DNA from: a bacterium
Lineage (GTDB): Bacteria > Bacillota_I > Bacilli_A > RF39 > UBA660
Length of the DNA stretch: 34,878 bases
Reading direction: 5' to 3'
Assembly (NCBI GenBank): GCA_029012525.1
Contig: JAQXMG010000059.1
Span: forward strand, 1-34,878
Shown piece after piece: positions 8,012-16,800 of this stretch. The notes under the pieces are model-generated. The model was not told where the DNA came from and made no database searches. It saw only the letters and a program-made list of their open reading frames with translations. How positions within the stretch are numbered: the stretch's first letter is position 1; the number at the start of each line of letters is the position of its first letter. The translations under genes and the position numbers were made by a program.

Positions 8012-8548
8012 CATTAAGTCTTGTTCTTTTTCTTTTAAAAGATCTTCTATTTTTTTATTATAATCATTTACAACATCTTGAATTTTATCGTTAATATGCT
8101 TTTCTTCGTCTTCAGGAAGTTTAGCTATTTTTATTTCATCTAATATATCTTTTCTAATATTTCTTATAGCAATTCTTCCTTCTTCAGCATATTCTTTAGC
8201 TTGTTTGACAAGTTCTTTTCTTCTTTCTTCATTTAAAGGTGGAATATTAATAAATACCATTTCCCCGTTGTTATTTGGAGTAACTCCTAAATTTGCTTCA
8301 TAAATTGCTTTTTCTATTGCACCTAAACAATTTTTATCAAAAGGTTTAATATTAATAGTTCTTGCTTCAGGAACAAATATTGTAGCAAGTTGTTTAACTG
8401 GAGTTAAAGTACCATAATATAAAACGTTTACATTATCTAACATATTAGGATTAGCTCTTCCTGCTCTTATACTTGTAAATCTTTCACATAAATTTTCTAT
8501 TGCTTTATTCATTTTTTCTTTTGCTAATAAACAAAAGTCAGTATCCAT
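8003..8548 (-). CDS. frr: Ribosome recycling factor
   Basis: This 181-residue protein splits post-termination ribosomes together with EF-G. Family hallmarks are present: SIRAGRANPNMLD near residue 28, ATIFVPEARTINIKPFD, ANLGVTPNNNGEMVFINIPPLNEERR, and AEEGRIAIRNIRKD. Length and fold pattern are normal. The ATG has a GAGGAGAG ribosome site and a clear promoter (8577-8605). In most Firmicutes frr follows rpsB-tsf-pyrH; here it stands alone, over 20 kb from rpsB-tsf, with pyrH absent from the window. Confidence 0.97.
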   Translation of the reverse strand: MDTDFCLLAKEKMNKAIENLCERFTSIRAGRANPNMLDNVNVLYYGTLTPVKQLATIFVPEARTINIKPFDKNCLGAIEKAIYEANLGVTPNNNGEMVFINIPPLNEERRKELVKQAKEYAEEGRIAIRNIRKDILDEIKIAKLPEDEEKHINDKIQDVVNDYNKKIEDLLKEKEQDLMEI

Positions 8549-8576
8549 AAAATCATCTCTCCTCGTATATATTTAT

Positions 8577-8605
8577 ATTATACTTAATATTTATTAAAAA
8601 AACAA
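8577..8605 (-). promoter_or_regulatory. Sigma-A type promoter for frr
   Basis: On the minus strand: TTGTTT (8600-8605), 17 bases, perfect TATAAT (8577-8582), about 30 bases upstream of the start. Confidence 0.65.
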
Positions 8606-8616
8606 TAAAATTTTAT

Positions 8617-8645
8617 AAAAAAAAGACTTAGGATTTTCCTAAGTC
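8617..8645 (-). terminator. Terminator after the TasA-like gene 8649-9755
   Basis: A 9-bp stem GACTTAGGA/TCCTAAGTC (8625-8633 and 8637-8645) with a 3-base loop is followed on the minus strand by eight T. It is one of the strongest terminators in the window and ends the surface cluster. Confidence 0.85.
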
Positions 8646-8648
8646 ATA

Positions 8649-9755
8649 TTATTCATTTATACTAAATTGTAAATCGTAATTAATATTTCCTCCTGATGCA
8701 CCATTTTCACAATCAACATCCTGTCCTTCAACCCACATATAAACTCTGATTTTTGTAATTCCTTGAGTTAAACCTCCAAATACTGCAACAGATGTATCAA
8801 AGTTTGCTTCTGTTGCATAATCAACAGTAACTGGAGCAAAATAATTACTATTAATAGCAGTCCAAGTTCCTCCTGCTGATGTACAATCACCTTCTGTTGT
8901 TTTACTTGCATCTCTTACACCACCATTTAAACAAGCCATAAATGTTGATGAAGCTTCTTTTAATAAAACATTATTATCTGTTATTATTTCTGCTTTTACT
9001 CCTTCATAATCTAGTTGTGCTGCACCTGTTGCTGTTGTTGTTATTCCGTAAACATCAGCTGCATTTGTTATACCAGTTGCTGAATGAACATCGTAATTTG
9101 GTTCCCAAATATATACTGGTGATGCAGCGCTTCCCTTTATTCCTTGAACATCTTTTAATTCAGTACCATTAGCAACGTTACCTAATACAACAAATCCAAT
9201 ACGTGAAGCATTTTTAATACCTTTGTCATCACCTTGTGCTGTTACATTTGATGTTCTTGTCATATATAAGTCTCCAGTTTTATCAACTTTCAAATATAAA
9301 TCAAATGTAATAAATTTACCGATATTACTATCTGTTGTTCTTGTTTCTGTAGTTTTTGTTGCGGTTAAAATATAATCACCATCAGTATTTGTATCAGTTA
9401 CACCATAAAACATTTCAAGCCTTCCATTCGCATCAACAACTTTCGCAGTTGAAACAGGTTCTAACGTATCTGGTAATTGATTAATACTTAATGCCTGTGT
9501 TTCAGCCAAGTAATTAGTATGAGCATTCGTAATATCAGTTGTTTGAATAATTGATTTCCAATTTGTTCCATCTGTTGATATTTGAATACCATTTTTAGCT
9601 GCTACATTTACAGTTATTTTATTAATTGTTACAGTTTCATTAGCAGTAAACCATGCATATGATGATACTCCTAAAAGTGAACCAGTAACGCACAATAATA
9701 ATAAAAGTAATAATAGTCTTCTTCTTCTGTTATTCTTTTTTTCTTTGTCTTTCAT
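8649..9755 (-). CDS. Large TasA-like secreted protein with SipW-type signal
   Basis: This 368-residue protein has a basic start (KDKEKKNNRRRR), a Leu-rich membrane segment (13-30) and then SSYAWFTANETVTINKITV. That arrangement is typical of SipW-dependent signals of TasA/camelysin-like proteins. The rest is Thr/Asn-rich and probably beta-strand. Blocks shared with the protein at 21344-22354 are LEPVST, YIWEPNYDxH and the C-terminal VEGQDVDCENGASGG. Two further Cys lie in an insert near residues 275-292 (ACLNGG, EGDCTSAGG), absent from the paralogue. It probably forms fibres or a coat outside the cell (inference). It has its own promoter with an exact 0A box in the spacer, 103 bases after the operon B stop codon, and ends at a strong terminator. 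Expression independent of operon B is therefore likely. Confidence 0.8.
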   Translation of the reverse strand: MKDKEKKNNRRRRLLLLLLLLCVTGSLLGVSSYAWFTANETVTINKITVNVAAKNGIQISTDGTNWKSIIQTTDITNAHTNYLAETQALSINQLPDTLEPVSTAKVVDANGRLEMFYGVTDTNTDGDYILTATKTTETRTTDSNIGKFITFDLYLKVDKTGDLYMTRTSNVTAQGDDKGIKNASRIGFVVLGNVANGTELKDVQGIKGSAASPVYIWEPNYDVHSATGITNAADVYGITTTATGAAQLDYEGVKAEIITDNNVLLKEASSTFMACLNGGVRDASKTTEGDCTSAGGTWTAINSNYFAPVTVDYATEANFDTSVAVFGGLTQGITKIRVYMWVEGQDVDCENGASGGNINYDLQFSINE

Positions 9756-9807
9756 AATTTTTTTTCCTTCTTTCTATTCCGTATATATTCCTTATTATCA
9801 TAAATAA

Positions 9808-9836
9808 ATAATATCATATAATTCGACACTTTGCAA
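9808..9836 (-). promoter_or_regulatory. Promoter with embedded Spo0A box
   Basis: On the minus strand: TTGCAA (9831-9836), 17 bases, TATTAT (9808-9813). TGTCGAA, an exact core 0A box, occupies 9822-9828 just downstream of the -35. An AAGGA ribosome site and a leader of about 45 bases follow. Bound Spo0A could repress or activate; position alone does not decide. Confidence 0.6.
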
Positions 9837-9858
9837 CAAATTTTTATAAATTTTTATT

Positions 9859-10419
9859 TTAAATTATTTGTTCTGAATTTATTATTATTTCAATATTTTC
9901 CATAATATCTTGATACATATAGTTAATATAAGTTGTTTGAAAATAAACTTTTAATGTATATGTATTCATTTGGTTTTGTTCTTTTATAAATTGTTTTTCA
10001 CTTGTTTCCATATTATAAAAATATGTTCCATATTCATCTTGTAATTTTTCTTCTCGTTCTATTATATTATTAGTAAAATCATCATTTAAAAACAACTCAT
10101 ATTCTAATGGCAAATTAGTTGTTGCTTTTATCATTAAATTATATTTCAAATCAACTTCTGCTACTTTTTCATTGTCATAATTTGACACAGTAAATGTCCA
10201 TACATATGCCTCTTCTCTTGGAATCATATCGTGAATTGTTAATGTATTTGTATAATAATCTTCTTTTAAAAGGTAAAATGCTATTCCAGAATTTACCGAA
10301 ATATCTGTCTTAGTTTCGTACTTAGAAAAAACAATAGGTATAAAATTTATTACTATAACAAATAATATGAAAACAATAATTAGCCTAAATGATAACTTTA
10401 ATCTTCTTTTATCTATCAT
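9859..10419 (-). CDS. TasA/camelysin-like secreted protein
   Basis: This 186-residue protein has a basic start, one membrane segment (about 12-32) and then SKYETKTDISVNSG, resembling the SipW-type cleavage region. The mature part looks like an all-beta domain (TLTIHDMIPREEAYVWTFTVSNYD, then acidic and Tyr-rich). No enzyme motif is visible. It is the last gene of operon B. Its ATG overlaps the SipW gene by 4 bases (ATGA), so it is probably the co-translated substrate of that peptidase. It may be a minor fibre subunit, an anchor or a cap; the sequence does not say which. Confidence 0.7.
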   Translation of the reverse strand: MIDKRRLKLSFRLIIVFILFVIVINFIPIVFSKYETKTDISVNSGIAFYLLKEDYYTNTLTIHDMIPREEAYVWTFTVSNYDNEKVAEVDLKYNLMIKATTNLPLEYELFLNDDFTNNIIEREEKLQDEYGTYFYNMETSEKQFIKEQNQMNTYTLKVYFQTTYINYMYQDIMENIEIIINSEQII

Positions 10420-11009
10420 AATTCTTCAATATCATCACTTTCATCTAAATATTCTATTTCTTCTTTTCTATTATTATTTATCTTATTTTTATTATCATTT
10501 TGACTTGTTTTGCTATCTTTACTTTTATATGAAAACGCAACACTAAATAATGTTAAAGTAACAAGTATTGATATTAATACTTTTGGCTCTGTTAATGTCT
10601 TTTTCCATATACCTAGTCTTGGTATTACTTTAACAACTTTACCAACAACTACACTTTTATCTATTGGATTATCTGATACGTTATTAGCGTCTCCTTTTGT
10701 CACTATTACATCTTGTTCCATTTTAACAATTCTATGTGTTATAAAATCTTTCCCAACTTTATATGTTATTATATCTTGCTCTTTTACATCTTTTGTTATT
10801 TTAACAATTATGACATCATCTATGTTTATTTGTTCTGCCATAGATCCCGTTGCTACATCAAAAAATGTATATCCAAAAAAATTAACGTATGGTTTGTTCA
10901 AAATGTTTAATACAAAAAAATTATATAATGCAAAAAAAACAATGATGGCAACGAAAAACATCAAAATATTAGTAACTATTTTTACTATTTTTTCAAATAT
11001 GTTTTTCAT
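10416..11009 (-). CDS. sipW: SipW-type (S26B) signal peptidase I
   Basis: This 197-residue membrane protease cleaves signals of TasA-like proteins. There is an N-terminal membrane segment (about 12-35), catalytic Ser56 in ATGSMAEQ, and catalytic His92 in ITHRIV in place of the Lys of ordinary bacterial enzymes. The TKGDAN...D block (104-113) can supply the acidic residue. A second membrane segment lies near 143-160, followed by a charged tail ending in IEEL. Ser/His/Asp is the archaeal/ER-type catalytic set. It lies between TasA-like genes and overlaps its downstream neighbour by 4 bases. Its TGA stop is followed directly by TAG. The symbol is by family; three related genes occur in the window. 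Confidence 0.88.
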   Translation of the reverse strand: MKNIFEKIVKIVTNILMFFVAIIVFFALYNFFVLNILNKPYVNFFGYTFFDVATGSMAEQINIDDVIIVKITKDVKEQDIITYKVGKDFITHRIVKMEQDVIVTKGDANNVSDNPIDKSVVVGKVVKVIPRLGIWKKTLTEPKVLISILVTLTLFSVAFSYKSKDSKTSQNDNKNKINNNRKEEIEYLDESDDIEEL

Positions 11010-11040
11010 TTTACCACCACCATTTTTATCCTTTTATATC

Positions 11041-11610
11041 TTAATTCAAATATTGACTAAAGTTAATGCTCACTTTTATTTCTAATTGATTGTTGTAAAT
11101 ACTACCAAGTTCATAATCTTTAATGTTATCATCTATATCTTCCCAAATAAGCGTTGTTCTTATATTATGCTTTATCCCATTTTCAATATCATCCAATGTT
11201 ATTATTCCTATATAGGTATTATCATCATTTGTTATTAGTTCTTTATTATTTAACTCTTGTAATGATAATACATGAATTGCTTCATTATCTATATTACTAT
11301 AGTCAAAGGTTATTTCATATTTTATTGCAACATCTGACTGTTTAGGATCTATTATTATATCATAATATCCTTTTATTGATGGTGCAACTTTACCACTTGC
11401 CACATGTTCATTTTCTTCCCATATAATGTTTTGTAATTCTATATTATTTGTTTTTACTGCATCAATATCATTTACATTTATTTCCCATTTTGCTATATTT
11501 AATTCTTTTTCTATATTTCTATTTGTTTCATATAAAGCATAAGTACTTGAAATTGTATATGCCATTATTCCAAGTACTATAATTGTTAATAATATAAATA
11601 ATTTTTTCAT
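11041..11610 (-). CDS. TasA-like secreted protein
   Basis: This 189-residue protein begins MKKLFILLTIIVLGIMAY, then STYALYETNRNIEKELNIAKW, a SipW-type signal with probable cleavage near residue 25. Blocks NIAKWEINVND and VAPSIKGYYDIIIDPKQSDV are clearly shared with the protein at 23254-23847 (IARWKILVNN, IAPTSTGYFDIIID). It is a probable extracellular beta-sandwich subunit. Its ATG is coupled to the upstream degenerate SipW-like gene through TAATG. No catalytic motif is seen. Confidence 0.75.
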   Translation of the reverse strand: MKKLFILLTIIVLGIMAYTISSTYALYETNRNIEKELNIAKWEINVNDIDAVKTNNIELQNIIWEENEHVASGKVAPSIKGYYDIIIDPKQSDVAIKYEITFDYSNIDNEAIHVLSLQELNNKELITNDDNTYIGIITLDDIENGIKHNIRTTLIWEDIDDNIKDYELGSIYNNQLEIKVSINFSQYLN

Positions 11611-12173
11611 TATAATTCTTCTACATTTTTATTTCTTGCAGGTTTTACTTTTTCTTTTTTCTCTGTTTTTATTTCTTTGACTACTTCATATATTTCATAT
11701 ATAAATATGAACAATACAGGCATTATAACAAATAGTAAGAAGCCCCATCTTGATTCTAAAGCTTTTAATATTCCTCCAATACCATTATAAACTTTTGCAT
11801 TTTCTAATGTACCTATTACATATTCTTGAGATAATAGATAGTTTCCTTCAATTGTAAATGTTGTTTCATTTTCAATTGTTTCTGTTTGTAATACTTTTGA
11901 AAAACTAACATCTACTTGATTAGCATAAGTGTTATAAAAGAAAATATGTTCTCCACTTTCTATTTCATTTTTAACATCATGTTTTACAACTACCAAATCT
12001 CCTTTTTTAAGTCCATTTCCTAATTTGTCATCTTCAACAATTATTAATGAACTATTTTTAAATGTTGTAATATTATATTTATTATAATTAAGCAAACAAG
12101 TTGTTAAAAATATAACTGTTGCAACATAAATAAATATTAATATTCCAAATACTACTTTTAACGTTTTTTTCAT
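11610..12173 (-). CDS. Degenerate SipW-like signal peptidase homologue
   Basis: This 187-residue protein keeps the SipW layout: membrane segment 8-28, a beta domain with LKKGDLVVVKHD (55-66), a C-terminal membrane segment (about 145-160) and a charged tail ending VEEL. The catalytic motifs are eroded. TGSM is replaced by KNSSLIIVEDD, no His occurs where HRI should be (VDVSFSKV, 87-94), and the TKGxAN..D block reads IEGNYLLSQEYV. It may be an inactive accessory or scaffold, or use other residues (inference). The ATG at 12173 was chosen for its GGTGG site; upstream in-frame ATGs lack one. It is coupled by TAATG to a TasA-like gene, like the active copies. Confidence 0.7.
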   Translation of the reverse strand: MKKTLKVVFGILIFIYVATVIFLTTCLLNYNKYNITTFKNSSLIIVEDDKLGNGLKKGDLVVVKHDVKNEIESGEHIFFYNTYANQVDVSFSKVLQTETIENETTFTIEGNYLLSQEYVIGTLENAKVYNGIGGILKALESRWGFLLFVIMPVLFIFIYEIYEVVKEIKTEKKEKVKPARNKNVEEL

Positions 12174-12223
12174 TATTACCACCATAAAAATTATATCACG
12201 TATATTTTTAATATGCAATTTTT

Positions 12224-13747
12224 TTATTTAATATTTTCCCTTTCTAAATTATTTTTTTTAACATCAAGTATAAACTTTATATTGTCTATATTTAAATTAC
12301 TATTTATTATGGAGTTATAAATAATAATTTTTTCCAAATCTTTTTTTAATATTGATACATTAGATTCATCTAAAATATCACAATCAATATTTAATAATTT
12401 ATAATGTTCTTGTATTACTTTTTCAATATTATCATTTTTAAAAATACTAACATTATCTATTAAAGTATTATATGGACATAGCAGAAAATATTCTAAGTCT
12501 TTTATTGTCTTATCTTTATTTTCTAGATTTTCCTTTTCTATACTTTTTATTAAAAAATTATAATTATAACAACTCATTTTTAATATATCATATATTGAAG
12601 ATGAATCATTGATATTTATTAATATTTCTTCACAAAATTTATTATTTTCATATTCATCATATAAATTTTGTAACTCTGTTATTTTTTCATTTATTAAAAG
12701 ATTATATTCATCTTGTTTTATATCATTTTTGTTATAATATGACATAAACTTCTTATTGTATTTTTTTAATATTTTTTCTTCTTTTTTTATTTCTTTTAAT
12801 GATTTTTTAACACTTTGTTTATATTTTTCTTTATCTTTATATATTTCTTTTATATCATTTATTAAAAATAAATATTTCAAATAATTATCATACTCACATA
12901 AAGAGTTATATAAACTTACTAAATCATTATCATACTTCTTATAATCGTTATCGTCTTTTATAAATTTCTTATATAAAGACTCTATTTTATTTTGATCATA
13001 ATCTTTTATATCATATATTCCATCATAAAAATTATTAAATATTACATCTTCAGATTGTTTTAAATTATTATTTGATATTAATATTTGATTAATAGAATTT
13101 CTTATTTCTTGTTCGCTTATTTTTGATGTCATCTTATTTAAATATTTAATAAAGTATTTTTCATATTTTAAATATAAATATTTAAAGTTTAAAGAAATAT
13201 GAGCTATAACACTAGGACACTTCCAGTAAATATTTTTAAATACCTCTTTCATTTTTTCTTCATCAACATTATATAGAGAATTTACAAAAAAGTTTTTCAT
13301 ATAACTATAAGAATAATAACTATAGCAAAATTCTTTATCTGTCAAATTGATATTACATTTTCTAAAAATGTTAAGTAGATTTATAATTGTTTCATTTAAT
13401 TTTTTTAAGTTATCATTAGAATTTATATTTAATTCATATATATTTTTGTCTATGTTTAATTTTTTATATGGAGATATCATATTATCTTTTAAATTAATAT
13501 AATCTATAAAAGCATCTAATTTTTTTAAATTTTCTTCCTCATTTATATCAGTTTTTTTTATGCTAAATATTATGTTATCATATCTTTTTGTTATTTCTTC
13601 ATATAAATCAGTTTGTAAGTTTTTAGCTACTTTTAATATTCCGTTACATTTTTCTTTGTATTCATTTATATTTTTTTTATTTGTCTTTGGCATATTAGAT
13701 AATATATCATTTATAACATTTAATTTTTCCTTGTATTCATTAATCAT
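12224..13747 (-). CDS. Hypothetical helical/coiled-coil protein
   Basis: I do not recognise this 507-residue protein. It is extremely Lys/Asn/Glu/Ile/Tyr-rich, almost wholly helical in character, and has no signal peptide or membrane segment, so it is probably cytosolic. Heptad-like stretches are strongest near residues 300-375 (KSLKEIKKEEKILKKY and nearby). It starts at the ATG at 13747, preceded by GGTGAT; the ORF extends upstream to 13780 without a ribosome site. It overlaps the 43-residue ORF by 8 bases and lies in operon B between the giant protein and the SipW-like gene. A chaperone or scaffold role for the surface system is possible but unsupported by motifs. Confidence 0.65.
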   Translation of the reverse strand: MINEYKEKLNVINDILSNMPKTNKKNINEYKEKCNGILKVAKNLQTDLYEEITKRYDNIIFSIKKTDINEEENLKKLDAFIDYINLKDNMISPYKKLNIDKNIYELNINSNDNLKKLNETIINLLNIFRKCNINLTDKEFCYSYYSYSYMKNFFVNSLYNVDEEKMKEVFKNIYWKCPSVIAHISLNFKYLYLKYEKYFIKYLNKMTSKISEQEIRNSINQILISNNNLKQSEDVIFNNFYDGIYDIKDYDQNKIESLYKKFIKDDNDYKKYDNDLVSLYNSLCEYDNYLKYLFLINDIKEIYKDKEKYKQSVKKSLKEIKKEEKILKKYNKKFMSYYNKNDIKQDEYNLLINEKITELQNLYDEYENNKFCEEILININDSSSIYDILKMSCYNYNFLIKSIEKENLENKDKTIKDLEYFLLCPYNTLIDNVSIFKNDNIEKVIQEHYKLLNIDCDILDESNVSILKKDLEKIIIYNSIINSNLNIDNIKFILDVKKNNLERENIK

Positions 13748-13871
13748 TATTATCACCACTAGATAACTTTTCCATATCACTTTCTAATTTGTTTATAAAT
13801 TCTGTTATTTCTTTATACATCTCAATTAAATCGTTATTATCTAATTCCTTTGCTTTTACATCTTCCATCAT
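13740..13871 (-). CDS. 43-residue acidic microprotein
   Basis: This short ORF starts with two consecutive ATG codons behind a clear AGAGGT site and ends in TAA 8 bases inside the next gene. The product is acidic and helical (MMEDVKAKELDNNDLIEMYK, then EITEFINKLESDMEKL), with no membrane segment. It fills the gap between the giant protein gene and the coiled-coil gene, with operon-like spacing on both sides. It may be a partner of the coiled-coil protein (inference). Confidence 0.6.
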   Translation of the reverse strand: MMEDVKAKELDNNDLIEMYKEITEFINKLESDMEKLSSGDNND

Positions 13872-13895
13872 TATTACCTCTTATATATATATATT

Positions 13896-16800
13896 TTACT
13901 TTATAAATATGTATTTGTAAACATCTCCAATATAATTATTTCCATCATATAAACTAAAGTATAATTTATATGTTCCTGTAGTTAAGTTTTCTTTAAAATG
14001 TATATAGTAATTTAAAGATGCAGGAATACTATCTGTTACTAAATATTCATATTCATTATTAGTGGAACTTAAATTATCACTAATATAATCTTTTAAATCA
14101 ACCAAATCATAATTTGTTGAATATATACTGTCATAATTTCTTCTTTTTAATGATATTCTAAGGTTTGGATTTGAAAGACCTGATGCATATTTTATATTAA
14201 AAACTGATGAAGTTGAATCATTTAAATTCTTACCTGTTGTTTTATCTATTGTTATTTGGGTTTCATCTGCTGTTACATTTAAACCATATATTGCATTTAC
14301 AATTTCAAGATTTATTTCTTTTGTATCCGATGATGTTAATCCATAATAAATTCCATCACCTGAACCAAATGACTCAATAACAATTGTATATAATCCACTT
14401 GATAAACTACTATTTGTTGTATCAAATGTAAGAATAGATTGTACATTTGATACTTTATCTGCAACACTTATTCTATAACTTCCATCCATTCTTGGACTGT
14501 ATGATATTCCATTATAAATAATAAATGTTCCCATAAGGTCATAACCATTTACTTTATTACCATTTTGATCTTTTAATGATATTTTTAATCCAAGTTTTTT
14601 TTCATAATAATTAGTATCTTGTACTACAATACCACTTGATAGTTTAGTTTGTGTAAACGATAATGTTACAGTAATATCATTTTTATGTCCTACGTACATC
14701 CTATCTTTATCAAGTTCAGCATCAACTTTTATTAAAGCATTTGTATCTTTATATAAACTATAGCCCATTACTCTTTGCTGAATACCAAGTACTCCAATTA
14801 ATACTTGATTATTTCCATCTCTTAATTCTATTAATAATGTTTCATTTAGTTTATCCTCAGTTATATTACTTTCACTAAAATCTATTATAAACACAAATTC
14901 TTCTAATGCCTTTTTTATATCTTCGTGATAATAAATATTTTGTTTTTCTGATTCATTAAAGTTATTTGTCGTGCTATTGCTACCCATTTTTATGAATTTA
15001 GAAAATTCATATGATACTTCGCTGTAGTTATTATACTCTTCTAATGATGAATCATAATCATCCTGACTTACTACATAGTAATAGTATTCTGGATTTTCCA
15101 TATCAGCATAATCTATCATTGTAATTCTTGTATTAACTGGCAATGAAAAACTTGATACTAATACATGATGATATCCATCTTTATATAAATTTCTTTCACT
15201 TTCTGCATATAGTGAATAATATGTACTTATACTTGATGTTGTTGTTACATTAGTTGCTGTTGTTGCAAATAAATCATATTTTCTACCAGCAGAAATAGCT
15301 CCTTCATATTCATTTGTTTGATATAATGCACGTTGCAGATGTACTACAATGTTTAATCTCTCAACCTTATTTTCAATAGGACTTATTGGTGTTGAAACTT
15401 GTAAAGATATTGTAACACTGCCCATATTTTTTTCTGTTTGTAAATTTTTAGAGTGATATAAATAAAATAATAAACTTGGTACAGTACTTGAGTTTTCACT
15501 ATAATAAGATGTACTACCACTATAAGGATTACTATTTGCATCATCTGTATAAAAAGTTGTTTTACCATAATTCATCCAACCAGTATTACTACTTTCCATA
15601 ACTAAACTCATTTTAGTATCTGCTTCATCTGAAATTCTTGGAATATCGTTACTATCTGTTAAAGTTACATCTTGATCTAATTCACTATAAGAGAAACCAA
15701 CAACAGTAAACACAGTGTTTGGTGTAGAAAAATTAATTAATGGTAATTCTACAGCTCCTAAAGTTGAATATTTTGATGCTATTAGATCAATCTCATATGA
15801 TGCAACAACTTCTCCGACTACCCACATATAATAGTTTGCATCATCAGGTGTTGGATTTATATATTTTTGGATAATTGTTCCTTGATTATCTTCATTTTCA
15901 TAATTTGTATAAAAACCATTTACTGTTATATCATGATTTGTTTCATGGAGTCCTAGTACATAACTACCATCTGAAAAATAGTAAATGTCATTTGATGATA
16001 CACTATCCAAAGAATTATATTGACTATCATACATAGCAGTTTCTATATTACCATTTCGATCATGATTATAAAGTCCAAAAAATGTCATACCAGAAACTTT
16101 TCCATAAGCAGATACACTTTCATTTTCTGCAATGTTTATATTTTTACCTTCCCATATATATATTCTATTATCAACATTTTTTGTAACATTTCCATTATCA
16201 TCTATTACAACTTGTGATAAATTTTCTTCTCCGTCTATATCCACTAAAGACGAAAATTTTTGAAGCATATTTGTTCCATTTACAAGATAAATGTTTGTAT
16301 TATTTTTTATTTTTAAATGTCCTATTCTTGATAAACTAAATAACACATTTGAATATTCATTTGTTCTATCTGTTGCACCATTAAGTTCTATATAAGAATT
16401 ACTTATTGTTACTATATCAGATCTTTGAATTGAGATATTTTTCATTGGATTTTCTTTTGTTCCATAGTTACTGATATTAATATAGCTATATCCACCAGAT
16501 GATGATGCATTACCTGAGCCAAAAATAGAACCTTTTATTTCATACTTGTCATGTCCTTCTGCATTTAAATTCATATTGATTCCTGTTGTTACACTTATGA
16601 AACTAAAATCGTATTCAGTACTTCCTGATGCATTTGCTTCACCACCACCAAATACTGTTCCATCTATTATGATATTACCTTTTTCTAGATTTTCTACTGA
16701 TGATGTTACATAACCTATATTAAGATTTGTTATACCATATACTTTGGCAGTATTAGCTCCACCATAGACATTGCCTCCTACTTCACTTCCTGTTATATTT

